Source: Halobacillus sp. Nhm2S1 (GTDB lineage Bacteria > Bacillota > Bacilli > Bacillales > Halobacillaceae). Taken from it: a DNA stretch of 64,000 nucleotides. Shown in pieces: positions 16,885 to 25,498 of this stretch; positions within the stretch are counted from its first letter, which is position 1; each line of letters begins with the position of its first letter. The notes under the pieces are model-generated. The model saw only the letters and a program-made list of their open reading frames with translations. It had not been told where the DNA came from and did not search any database. The translations under genes and the position numbers were made by a program. The stretch is from contig NZ_JAIEZV010000001.1 in the NCBI RefSeq assembly GCF_019599545.1, forward strand, positions 806,001-870,000, written 5' to 3'.

Positions 16885-18696
16885 TTATCCGATCGGCTGT
16901 TCTTTAAAAGCAGCCAGTGCATTGGTCACTTTTCCAAATTCCGATGCATGCGGACGATCATCTCCATCGGCATAGCCATAATCGACCATGCGGTTGCGGT
17001 TCAGACAAAGCTTGGTCATTTCCGATTTAAAGAAGTCAAACAGCTCAAACCGTTCTTTCAATTCAGGGAACCTTTTCTGATAGTCGAGGATCGACTCGGC
17101 AAGCAGCTGCCAGAAGACTTCTTCATCCAGGAGATGATGCTTCTCTAGAATATGGCTTAAATAACGCAGGTGACAGATGAAGAGTCCAGTAAAGATGAAC
17201 TGCGTCAAACCTTCCGGTGGTTCTGTCCGAAGCACGGCTTTCATCTCTTCTGTTACATGCTGAAGTTCAGGAAATGGCTGATCCGTCACATTCACATCAT
17301 CGACAAAGTCTTTGACGGCAAGACGATGCGGCTCGTTATTTTTCAGCACGAGAATCGCATTCTGCCCGTGTGGCGAAAAGACCGTGCCATATTTGTATAA
17401 GTAGTGAAGCAATGGATCCATGACCACTTTATAGAACTTCTTCATCCAATCTTCCGTGTCCAGGGCAGAAGATTCGATTAATGATTGAATAAAGGGTTTT
17501 CCGTGATGATCTTCGTGAACGAGCGCCGCAAGTGTAATGGCCTGCTCGCCGTCCTCCAGATACGTATAGATGCTTTCACGCCAAATCGTCCCCAGCATTT
17601 CAAGGTACTGATAAGGAGCATCCTTAACCGCAGCGTACTGCTTTTGATCCACATTGATGCTTGCGTTTTCCCCAGGCAGAATCACCCGGCACTCATTCTT
17701 CAAAAAGTCGTCTTGTTCATAAAGGCCTTTGATCCACTCCGTGACTTTTGGTGCGATCACCGTCCGCTCGGAAGGCAGGCCGCGGTATACGAGAGTATTA
17801 AGGATACTCATCGGAAGCTTGACATGATGTTTCTCTTTGGAACTTCTATTCACAAACGTACGGATCGACTGTTGCGGTAGATAAGCGTCGTCTCCATCTC
17901 CCACAGCAATGATCTCCTTTTTTGCGATTTCTTCCGGGAAGTTTTGGATCAGCTGGTTTTTCCACTGCCATTCATGGACCGGGAAAAAGTAATAGTCTTC
18001 CGGATCACGGTTCTGTTTCCTCACCTCGGCAAAGAAGCTTTCCCGCTCTTGTTCACTCAACTCCTCATTGAGAAGTTTTTCATAACTGAGGTTTTGAACC
18101 GATTGGAAGGTGGCTAGATTTTTATGAGCGGCTATCCAGGAAAGCTTTACTTCCTGCTGATGCTCGGGAGCAAAACGCATGTAGTCATCGTAACCAAAGC
18201 CAATTCTTCCTTTGTTGTAAGTGATCCACGGGTGCCCCTTCATATACCCTTCAAGCTCTGCATAGTCGATGGAAGCGAGCTCATCAGACGAACGGTCTGT
18301 CTTTTCCATCAAATGCACGTCAGCGATTAAAGTGGCGTTCATTTCTTTGATCAGATGACCGATCGTTTCTGCAAACATGCCGATGATTTCCTTTAAGTCA
18401 ATCAGCAGTTCAATGGCATTGTCTGCTTCTTTTTCCTCGCCCTGCTCCACTTTTTTCAAATCCTCAGCCGAGACATCAAAACTGTCGAATAAACGTTTTT
18501 CAGCAACGAAGTGGTACGATTTTTCTTTGGATACGGAGAGTTCATAGGCTCCTGTTTTCCCATCTACATGTAAAACTTCGGGCTGAATCATATCTTCATA
18601 CATATATTCAGCGAACATTTTCGCCATCAATTGTTGATTGGCTTTTTTCCAATTCTCTATATTCAATTGTTCATGAATGTCCTGTTGAAATAACAA
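16885..18696 (-). CDS. rhbF: NIS siderophore synthetase, IucA/IucC family (RhbF-like)
   Basis: A 603-residue NRPS-independent siderophore synthetase. It contains HPWITYNKGRIGFGYDDYMRF and FPVHEWQWKNQL, then LPQQSIRTF, LPMSILNTLVYRGLPSERT, and FSPHGQNAILVLKNNEPHRL with the metal/ATP-binding residues, followed by a C-terminal FhuF-like stretch. It should adenylate a citrate carboxylate and condense it with a hydroxamate amine. The longest frame runs 36 codons further upstream into the monooxygenase gene; I choose a TTG start (LLFQQDIHEQ) because GAGGGG lies 6 nt before it, leaving a 16-base gap. It is sixth of seven genes. RhbF versus RhbC is assigned by position. Confidence 0.87.
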   Translation of the reverse strand: MLFQQDIHEQLNIENWKKANQQLMAKMFAEYMYEDMIQPEVLHVDGKTGAYELSVSKEKSYHFVAEKRLFDSFDVSAEDLKKVEQGEEKEADNAIELLIDLKEIIGMFAETIGHLIKEMNATLIADVHLMEKTDRSSDELASIDYAELEGYMKGHPWITYNKGRIGFGYDDYMRFAPEHQQEVKLSWIAAHKNLATFQSVQNLSYEKLLNEELSEQERESFFAEVRKQNRDPEDYYFFPVHEWQWKNQLIQNFPEEIAKKEIIAVGDGDDAYLPQQSIRTFVNRSSKEKHHVKLPMSILNTLVYRGLPSERTVIAPKVTEWIKGLYEQDDFLKNECRVILPGENASINVDQKQYAAVKDAPYQYLEMLGTIWRESIYTYLEDGEQAITLAALVHEDHHGKPFIQSLIESSALDTEDWMKKFYKVVMDPLLHYLYKYGTVFSPHGQNAILVLKNNEPHRLAVKDFVDDVNVTDQPFPELQHVTEEMKAVLRTEPPEGLTQFIFTGLFICHLRYLSHILEKHHLLDEEVFWQLLAESILDYQKRFPELKERFELFDFFKSEMTKLCLNRNRMVDYGYADGDDRPHASEFGKVTNALAAFKEQPIG

Positions 18697-18712
18697 ACCG
18701 ATCCCCTCTTTC

Positions 18713-20050
18713 TTATGATTGATGTGGAGTGACCAAGGACTTTTTCGTTCCGAACGTTTGGAAGACGTTATTTTGCTGTATCGAATAGATGTCTCTTTCT
18801 GCAATCCTGTTAATGATCACCGCATTGCGATGCGCCCCAAGTCCAAGGTCAGGTGCGCCGACACCGTGGGTGTGAAGTTCGCCATTCTGGATAAAAATGT
18901 GCCCATCCGCCTTGAGGTCCGTAACCAGGTGATAGCCTTTGTTCACAGTAAATCGCCCCTGATCATCCCAGGCGATACTGTCCTTTATCCTTGAGAAAAA
19001 GGCGGGCACACGAGGCTGATAGCCTGTCCCTAAAATAACCAGATCTGCTTCCATTTCCACAGGCTCCTCTGAAACCATCTGATAACCTCTTAAGCTCAAG
19101 TGGTCAACTTTTTCTTCAATGGACGTCACTTCTGTCATCGCCTGGAGATGGATGGAAGGATCGGCATTGCCGACTGTCCGGTCATAAAGGTGGTCATAAA
19201 TAGCAGCGATCGTTTCTGCACTGATGCCTTTGTAAAGAAGACCCTGCTTATGTAACAGCTGGTCTTTCTTCCATTGAGGGAGCTCGTAGAAGAAATCGAT
19301 GTAATCCGGAGAGAAATACTCAAGCCCAAGCTTTGAATACTCCATCGGAAAGAACCCTTGCGACCTTGTGTACCACTGAAGCGAGCCGCCTGTTTCCTCC
19401 TGAAGTTTCGCTACATCAAGGAAAACTTCCGCCGCACTCTGTCCCGATCCGATGACGGCTACAGACTTGGATAAGTCACACGATGGTTTTCTCTTCAAAT
19501 ATTCGGACGTATGAAAAACGGATGCTCCAAGTGCGTCCTGCAGCGCCTCCGGTACCCGGGGCTCCGTGCCAATGCCCATTACGATGTTTTTTGCGGTGTA
19601 TGTGTGTTCCTCACCTGTCGTGGAATTCAAAGCTCTGACTTGATAGAGCTTCTTTCCATCGAGTTCTACAGTGCTCACCTGGGTGACTTCCTTGCCGAAC
19701 CGCAAGCTGTCCAGCCGGTCACTCACCCAGCGGCAGTAGTGATTGTATTCTTTCCTCGGGATATGGAACTTCTCCAAAAAATAAAAATTGTACAAACGGT
19801 TATGTTCCTGCAGGTAATTTAAAAAGCTGTGCTTATTCGTGACATCCGCCATGCTGACAAGGTCTGCGAAAAAAGGCACCTGCAGCGTCGTCCCTTCCAT
19901 CAACAGATGAGGATGCCACTGGAACTCTTCTTCTTTTTCTAAAAACAGCGCGGACACATCATCAACGGGATCCAAGAGCGCAGCCATTCCTAAGTTGAAC
20001 GGTCCAAGCCCGATGCCGATCACATCAAAGATCTGCTTTTCTGTATTCAT
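18713..20050 (-). CDS. rhbE: FAD/NADPH amine N-monooxygenase (RhbE-like)
   Basis: A 445-residue flavin N-hydroxylase of the lysine N6-/ornithine N5-oxygenase family. The FAD motif is GIGLGPFNLG (12-21), WHPHLLMEGTTLQVPF follows, the NADPH motif is GSGQSAAE (201-208) and a second GTGYQPRVP comes late. In rhizobactin/schizokinen clusters this enzyme hydroxylates 1,3-diaminopropane (or its acyl form) on nitrogen, the first step to the hydroxamate. GAGGTGG precedes the ATG. It overlaps the upstream acetyltransferase gene by 26 bases, indicating translational coupling. Confidence 0.9.
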   Translation of the reverse strand: MNTEKQIFDVIGIGLGPFNLGMAALLDPVDDVSALFLEKEEEFQWHPHLLMEGTTLQVPFFADLVSMADVTNKHSFLNYLQEHNRLYNFYFLEKFHIPRKEYNHYCRWVSDRLDSLRFGKEVTQVSTVELDGKKLYQVRALNSTTGEEHTYTAKNIVMGIGTEPRVPEALQDALGASVFHTSEYLKRKPSCDLSKSVAVIGSGQSAAEVFLDVAKLQEETGGSLQWYTRSQGFFPMEYSKLGLEYFSPDYIDFFYELPQWKKDQLLHKQGLLYKGISAETIAAIYDHLYDRTVGNADPSIHLQAMTEVTSIEEKVDHLSLRGYQMVSEEPVEMEADLVILGTGYQPRVPAFFSRIKDSIAWDDQGRFTVNKGYHLVTDLKADGHIFIQNGELHTHGVGAPDLGLGAHRNAVIINRIAERDIYSIQQNNVFQTFGTKKSLVTPHQS

Positions 20051-20606
20051 CGTTCCACCTCAATTCAAATGTGTCTCGTTCACAAAACATCAGCTGTGCC
20101 TTTTTATCCGGCAGCTGGATGGGAGCGATTGGTGTAAACCCGCACTTTTCAAAAATATGAATCATCTTGTTGTTCCGAATATCAGGCTCTGCCACCACTT
20201 TCGTTGTCGCATCATACTGAAATTGAAAACGCACCATCGCTCTTAAAAGGGGCAGGGCAAAGCCTGAACCGAGGTAATCCTTTTCCCCGATCAATAGATG
20301 GATGCCCTGATCGTAAGCTTTTGGAGAGTATGAGTTTTCTAAGACATCCCCTTTGACCCAGTAGGCCTCCCAATAGCTCATCACTTCCCCGTCGATCATG
20401 CCGAGATAAAGCGTCTGATGAGTGTCGTGCAGTGCTTTCCGATAATGTTTTTCAAAACGGTCAAACGGCAGATTCAACTGCCAAAAGGGATGCACATGGT
20501 CCTCATTCATCCACTTGTGAACCAACGCGACATCTTCCATTAGAGCTTTCCGAAATGAAAGGGTGCGGTGGATCGTTTCATCATAAACCTCAAATTCAAT
20601 GCTCAT
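20025..20606 (-). CDS. rhbD: siderophore N-acetyltransferase (RhbD-like, GNAT)
   Basis: A 193-residue acyltransferase of the AlcB/IucB/RhbD type: residues WMNEDHVHPFWQLNLPFDRF form the substrate segment, then GIHLLIGEKDYLGSGFALPL and PDIRNNKMIHIFEKCGFTPI. It should acetylate the hydroxylamine made by the neighbouring monooxygenase. The start is MSIEFEVYDE, 30 codons inside the longest frame, because GGTGGGAG lies just upstream; this gives an 11-base overlap with the preceding NIS synthetase. A paralogue lies at 26443-27081 in a separate Fur-controlled unit. Confidence 0.88.
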   Translation of the reverse strand: MSIEFEVYDETIHRTLSFRKALMEDVALVHKWMNEDHVHPFWQLNLPFDRFEKHYRKALHDTHQTLYLGMIDGEVMSYWEAYWVKGDVLENSYSPKAYDQGIHLLIGEKDYLGSGFALPLLRAMVRFQFQYDATTKVVAEPDIRNNKMIHIFEKCGFTPIAPIQLPDKKAQLMFCERDTFELRWNDEYRKADL

Positions 20607-22344
20607 GGACGACTCCCACCTTTGCCGCAAGCGGGTTATCGACGGCTGTATAAACCGACTGTGCTTCCATCGGACCGACCAATTCATCCATATCATACAA
20701 ACGGGTCAGCAGATTCGCTTTACAAGGAAGCTTGTTTTCTTCCAAGAGCGTCTGCACAAACGAAGATGGAAGATGCTCGATCAATCGGCGGCGAAGAAGG
20801 TCGATCAATTTTTCTTCATTGACTAATCGACTGACACCGAACCCATTGATCAGACCATACAAATGATTGAAAAAGAAATAATAGCGTAGACGTTCATCTG
20901 CGACGTCATCTTCACAGATGGTATCGCTTTTGCTGTTTAATGAAGGAAGCAGCTCTGTCAGTTGATCCGCTTTGGACCGGCTGAAGTAGTAGCCCTGGTT
21001 ATCCCTGTAATAAAACGTGGAAGGATACCCTTTTTCCAAACGAACAACGGAATTCTGCTGATGGGCTTCAAGAGCGATCCCGTACGTGTGATGCAGCCAA
21101 AGGATCGGGTCGAGGCTGATCGACAAGTACTGATCAAACCAATCGAGACTCACCTCTTCCACCGCTCTTCCTTCCCTTTCCGCAATACTTCGGATGATTG
21201 TGGAGATTCTGGAAGGCCCTCCATACGCATGATCCTGAACCAGCCCTGCGACAAGACTCACCTGCTCATCATCATCGTAAAAAGGATTTTCCCTCATGGA
21301 AACTTCAAATCCTGAGAATTCTTGCGGTAAACGAAGGTTGATGACTGCAGGATCTTTCAACATATGGAAATTCGGATGATGTTTCTTCATTTGATCTCCA
21401 AGCTCTGTTTCAAGCAACCGCGAAACTTCCACGCCTCTTGCCAATTCTTTCGGCTGGTTGGCCCTTAAGGAGTTCGTGATCTTGACCGGGACAGAGAATT
21501 TGTACATAAAACGGGAAGACTCACTGTAAAGCGTCCGGAACGACGAAGTCGCTGTAAAACGGAGGCCGGCTTGTCCAAGATGCTTGATGTCTCCCGAATG
21601 AAGGTACTTTTGGACTGCCGGGTCCTTTAATACCACAGGCACCTGCAGCGGATGCATGGGCACTAAAACGCGTCCTTTGTCCCATTCCTCCACAAGTAGC
21701 TCCGCCCCTTCCGTATCTTTTACGCCATCGAAGATGCAGGTGGACGAGGAACGATTCAAGCTGGAATCTTCTTCAATAAGATCGGGATTCACACTGAAAT
21801 AGTGGAGCTGGAAGCGTCCTTTATATTCCGGGGAGTACTGACGGTCCTCAACATCAGTCAGTCCTTGTTTGCTTTTCGGTGTCGGGTGCAGCAAATGCCC
21901 GAACAACAGTGACTGTTCCGCTTCGATAAATGTAAAGTCTTCGTTCATCAGCTGGTGACGGTCCGCGAATCTTGCTGCTACATACTCTTTCATTTTCTTA
22001 CAGCTGAGCAGCACACGCAGGACAAGCTCATCTTCTGCCCAATCCTGTCCATTGCCGATGAGCCATTCTTTTACAAGGAGGGTCGTCATTGTGACATAAT
22101 CAAGAGGATGAGATTCTTCCTTTCCTTCTGTTTGATAAGTCACCGGGAAGTCAAACAAGTGCCTTCCGGTCAACGACCAATAGTTCACAGATACATGGAT
22201 GACCAAATGCTGCCTGACCAAAGGGATGGACAGCATTATTCCATTGTCCGTATCCACCCACTCATAGTTGCCTGTTTCTCTTAAATAGCAATTCAAAAAG
22301 CTTTGCATCGTCGCCTTTTCGGCCATTTCTTTTGCTTTATTCAA
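20596..22344 (-). CDS. rhbC: NIS siderophore synthetase, IucA/IucC family (RhbC-like)
   Basis: A 582-residue synthetase: GHLLHPTPKSKQGL near residue 150, VPMHPLQVPVVL, TATSSFRTLYSE and VKITNSLRANQPKEL, EAHQQNSVVRLEKGYPS and a C-terminal iron-protein-like part. It activates citrate for the first amide bond. The start is TTG, with GGAGGG 8 nt upstream; the TTG overlaps the TGA of the decarboxylase gene (TTGA), a coupling arrangement. It contains the conserved His and Arg of the NIS active site. It is third of seven genes, as in the rhb operon of Sinorhizobium. Confidence 0.88.
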   Translation of the reverse strand: MNKAKEMAEKATMQSFLNCYLRETGNYEWVDTDNGIMLSIPLVRQHLVIHVSVNYWSLTGRHLFDFPVTYQTEGKEESHPLDYVTMTTLLVKEWLIGNGQDWAEDELVLRVLLSCKKMKEYVAARFADRHQLMNEDFTFIEAEQSLLFGHLLHPTPKSKQGLTDVEDRQYSPEYKGRFQLHYFSVNPDLIEEDSSLNRSSSTCIFDGVKDTEGAELLVEEWDKGRVLVPMHPLQVPVVLKDPAVQKYLHSGDIKHLGQAGLRFTATSSFRTLYSESSRFMYKFSVPVKITNSLRANQPKELARGVEVSRLLETELGDQMKKHHPNFHMLKDPAVINLRLPQEFSGFEVSMRENPFYDDDEQVSLVAGLVQDHAYGGPSRISTIIRSIAEREGRAVEEVSLDWFDQYLSISLDPILWLHHTYGIALEAHQQNSVVRLEKGYPSTFYYRDNQGYYFSRSKADQLTELLPSLNSKSDTICEDDVADERLRYYFFFNHLYGLINGFGVSRLVNEEKLIDLLRRRLIEHLPSSFVQTLLEENKLPCKANLLTRLYDMDELVGPMEAQSVYTAVDNPLAAKVGVVHEH

Positions 22345-23852
22345 TGAGGTGTCCCTCCTAAAATCTGTTTCGCTGTATGTTCAATCTGATCAATGACGGC
22401 CAACACATCTTCTTCCGTGGTCCGAGGATTCAAGATCGTGAATTTCAAATAGGTTTCTCCCCTGACCGAAGTCTTCGCAATCACGGCCGTTCCTTCATGA
22501 AAAAGCTTTTGCTGGATTTTCCGGTTCAAACCGCACACATCCCGGCTTTCTTCCGGCTGATACTGAAAGACGACAGCCGAAAGTTCAGGAGACGGATTTT
22601 CTACACAAAAATCAAAACGTTTCTCCAGTTCTCCTGCAGCAAACCGGGCGACTTCCATCGTCCGATCCACCATGCTCCCCAGCAAGCGCGTACCGAGGAC
22701 CTTCAAGGTCAAAAGAACTTTCAGCGCATCAAACCTGCGTGTCGTCTGGATGCTTTTGTTCACAAGGTTCACAATGCCTTCTTTTTCATCTTCCTCAGGA
22801 TTCAAGTAATCGGCGTGGTGTGATAACAGCCGCAGGTGCTTCCGATCTTTGACGGCAAACATTCCACAGCTGATCGGCTGAAACAGCCATTTATGGAAGT
22901 CGAGGGTCACCGAATCCGCACGGTCCATACCGGAAAGCTTGTCTCCATGTTTCTCACTAAGCAGAAGTCCTGCCCCGTACGCTGCATCCACATGAAGCCA
23001 AAGGCCTTTTTCTTCACAAAGATCTGCCAAACCATCAAGCGGATCGATGCTACCGTAATCCGTCGTCCCACAGGTGCTGACAACCGCATAAGGCAGAAGC
23101 CCTTCCTGCTCGAGTTGTTCAACCGTATGCCTAACCTCATGGTGATCCATCCGATGGTCCTCGTTCACAGGAACCGGGACGACCGCCTGCTCGCCAAGCC
23201 CGAGCTGCGAAACTGACTTTTTCACAGAAAAATGTGCTTCCTCAGAACATAAGACTCTCATCTTTTTGAACGATTCCGGCAGGCCGTCTTTTTGGACGAT
23301 GTGCCCCCATTCCGAGAGACAAAATTCATCACGCGCGAGCAGCATCCCCATATAGTTGGACTGTGTCCCGCCACTTGTGAAGACCCCGTCTCCCTGTTCT
23401 GATAACCCGATCAGCTGGCACCAATAACGAATCAGTTCTTCTTCGACATACGTTGCGGCAGGGCTCTGATCCCATGAATCCATCGATTGGTTAAGCGCTC
23501 CGATAATCAGTTCGGCCAGTACGCCGGGTAAAACCGGCGGGCAGTGTAAATGGGCCATGCTCCTCTCGTGGGAAACGTGGAGACTGTTCCTTATGACCGG
23601 TCCTTTGATTTCCTTGAGGACTTCCTGTAGCGACTGTGGTTCTTCCGAAAGAGTAAGCACCCCGCGGAGTTCCTGCTGGATGTCATGAACGGTCTTCCCT
23701 TCCAACGGTCGATCCATGGTTTGAAAAACTTCCGCTAGTATATCGACGACGAGTTCGACATGATTTCGAAAATGCTCGCCTCCCTCTTCACCGTGTTGAA
23801 GGAAAAATGAATCAAAGGCGGAAACAGCTGATTGATTGGTTGTCGTGATCAT
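22341..23852 (-). CDS. rhbB: L-2,4-diaminobutyrate decarboxylase (PLP group II)
   Basis: A 503-residue PLP decarboxylase: TSGGTQSNYMGMLLARDEF binds the cofactor, HVDAAYG (287-293) holds the conserved Asp, and K321 in LDFHKWLFQP is the Schiff-base lysine. By context it converts 2,4-diaminobutyrate to 1,3-diaminopropane, the backbone amine of schizokinen/rhizobactin; glutamate, tyrosine and ornithine decarboxylases share the fold, so substrate rests on context. GGAG lies 7 nt before the ATG. It starts 4 bases after the transaminase stop and its TGA overlaps the next start. Confidence 0.88.
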   Translation of the reverse strand: MITTTNQSAVSAFDSFFLQHGEEGGEHFRNHVELVVDILAEVFQTMDRPLEGKTVHDIQQELRGVLTLSEEPQSLQEVLKEIKGPVIRNSLHVSHERSMAHLHCPPVLPGVLAELIIGALNQSMDSWDQSPAATYVEEELIRYWCQLIGLSEQGDGVFTSGGTQSNYMGMLLARDEFCLSEWGHIVQKDGLPESFKKMRVLCSEEAHFSVKKSVSQLGLGEQAVVPVPVNEDHRMDHHEVRHTVEQLEQEGLLPYAVVSTCGTTDYGSIDPLDGLADLCEEKGLWLHVDAAYGAGLLLSEKHGDKLSGMDRADSVTLDFHKWLFQPISCGMFAVKDRKHLRLLSHHADYLNPEEDEKEGIVNLVNKSIQTTRRFDALKVLLTLKVLGTRLLGSMVDRTMEVARFAAGELEKRFDFCVENPSPELSAVVFQYQPEESRDVCGLNRKIQQKLFHEGTAVIAKTSVRGETYLKFTILNPRTTEEDVLAVIDQIEHTAKQILGGTPH

Positions 23853-23856
23853 GCCC

Positions 23857-25206
23857 TCACTCCGCGACAGAAGCAGCTACGGCTTCTTTGAAGATGGACA
23901 AAATCGTGTCGACTTGCTCTTCTGTGATGATGAGTGGTGGCAGGAACCGGAGCACAGATCCATGGCGGCCTCCACTTTCAAGAATCAACCCACGGTCAAA
24001 ACAGGCTTTCTGAATCCGGCTCGTCATATCAGGGTCTGCCGGGTAACTGCCATGCTTGCCGGCTTTACCAGATGGATCGACGATTTCCACCCCGAGCATC
24101 AAGCCTCGTCCGCGGACGTCCCCAAGCTGCGGAAAATCTTTCTGCATCTCACTTAGTGATTGAACAATCTTTTCGCCCATTTGTTTGGCGTGTGCCGAAA
24201 GATTCTGTTCTTTTACATATTTGAGTGTGGCTGTACCTGCGGCCATCGCCATCTGGTTTCCCCTGAAGGTCCCGATATGAGCGCCGGGCTCCCAAGCATC
24301 GAGGTCACGATCATAAACGACTACCGATAACGGAAGACTACCGCCGATCGCTTTCGACAATACAAAAGCATCCGGAACAATACCTGCATGTTCGAAGGAG
24401 AAGAGTTCTCCGGTCCGTCCGATCCCTGTTTGGACTTCATCGATGATCAGTGGAATCCCACGTTCTTTTGTGATTCGGCGCATTTCCTGAAGCCACTCAA
24501 TAGGGGCCGGGATAGAACCTCCCTCTCCTTGAACGGTTTCAAAAATCATCGCTGCCGGAGGGAGAATGCCGCTTTCTGGATCATCAAGCAGCTGTTCGAT
24601 GTATGTAGCACTCAACTCTGCCCCTTCTTGTCCCCCTTTTCCAAAAGGACACCGGTAATCATAAGGGTATGGAAGGAAGTGGGTATCCGGTATCAATCCC
24701 TGCACCCTCTTCTTCGGTCCAAGGTTCCCACTGATGGCCATCGTCCCGTGGGTCGCCCCGTGATACCCTCCCTGGAAGGTGAGAATGCTTTGTCTTCCCG
24801 TCGCTGTTTTGGCAAGTTTCAAGGCCGCTTCAATCGCATCTCCTCCGGTCGGGCCGCAAAACTGAACCTTTGCACGGTCCCGAAATTCTTCTGGAAGACT
24901 GGAGAAAAGCTCATCCACGAATTGTTCTTTCACTTCTGTCGTAAGATCGAGCGTATGTAAGGGCAGTTTATCGTGAAGGACTTTTTCCATCGCTTCAATG
25001 ACAGCCGGGTGATTATGACCCAACGCCAATGTTCCCGCACCGGCCAGACAATCGATGTAACGATTGCCCTCCATATCTGTGATGTAAACCCCTTCTGCTT
25101 CCTGGATCGCTAATGGAAAACGGCGCGGATACGACCGCGCATTCGATTCTCGCTGATTCTGTTGATTCAATAATTCCTGATTGGATTTCTTTAACTCGAC
25201 ACTCAT
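23857..25206 (-). CDS. rhbA: diaminobutyrate--2-oxoglutarate transaminase
   Basis: A 449-residue class III aminotransferase with CGPTGGDAIEAALKLAK (117-133), IIDEVQTGIGRTGELF, and Schiff-base K285 in VLSKAIGGSLP. The FCGPTGGDAIEAA stretch is typical of diaminobutyrate transaminases (RhbA, Dat, EctB relatives). It moves an amino group from glutamate to aspartate semialdehyde, giving 2,4-diaminobutyrate. First gene of the operon, behind a Fur-box promoter; AAAGGAGTGG precedes the ATG. The aspartokinase at the other end of the operon can feed its substrate pool. Confidence 0.9.
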   Translation of the reverse strand: MSVELKKSNQELLNQQNQRESNARSYPRRFPLAIQEAEGVYITDMEGNRYIDCLAGAGTLALGHNHPAVIEAMEKVLHDKLPLHTLDLTTEVKEQFVDELFSSLPEEFRDRAKVQFCGPTGGDAIEAALKLAKTATGRQSILTFQGGYHGATHGTMAISGNLGPKKRVQGLIPDTHFLPYPYDYRCPFGKGGQEGAELSATYIEQLLDDPESGILPPAAMIFETVQGEGGSIPAPIEWLQEMRRITKERGIPLIIDEVQTGIGRTGELFSFEHAGIVPDAFVLSKAIGGSLPLSVVVYDRDLDAWEPGAHIGTFRGNQMAMAAGTATLKYVKEQNLSAHAKQMGEKIVQSLSEMQKDFPQLGDVRGRGLMLGVEIVDPSGKAGKHGSYPADPDMTSRIQKACFDRGLILESGGRHGSVLRFLPPLIITEEQVDTILSIFKEAVAASVAE

Positions 25207-25246
25207 GTGATTCCACTCCTTTGCGTTAGCTCAATGTCTTACCGCT

Positions 25247-25306
25247 ATACTATTTGATAATGATTATCAATGTCAACACTAATTGAAAACCATTATCATT
25301 ATCAAT
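25247..25306 (-). promoter_or_regulatory. Fur-controlled promoter of the siderophore operon
   Basis: -35 TTGACA (25271-25276) and -10 TAGTAT (25247-25252) are 18 nt apart on the minus strand. The spacer holds TTGATAATGATTATCAA (25254-25270), an inverted repeat matching the Fur box. A second Fur-like site (AACCATTATCATTATCAATT, 25288-25307) lies directly upstream. Fur with iron would block RNA polymerase here. Confidence 0.85.
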
Positions 25307-25470
25307 TAAAGCCCTGCCCTTTGGTACAGAGCGGTTTTTGCCAGATCAGAAAGGCAGTTATTTTTCTGATAATTAAGGAATTTGTCACGAATAAGAGCAG
25401 GCGGTTTTAACTAGAGAAAAACCATTTTCTAGGTTTTCCTTCCTCTGTTTAAAATTGGATATAAAAAAGT

Positions 25471-25492
25471 CCACCTTCGCGATTGAAGGTGG
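25471..25492 (-). terminator. terminator after the esterase gene
   Basis: CCACCTTC/GAAGGTGG stem with a 6-nt loop, followed on the minus strand by ACTTTTTT, 6 bases past the stop. Confidence 0.8.
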
Positions 25493-25498
25493 AACATG

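Noticed and set aside
18697-18804. 36-codon upstream extension of the last NIS synthetase into the monooxygenase gene
   Set aside because: GAGGGG is placed correctly for the internal TTG start; the extension overlaps the preceding gene by 92 bases and has no matching site.
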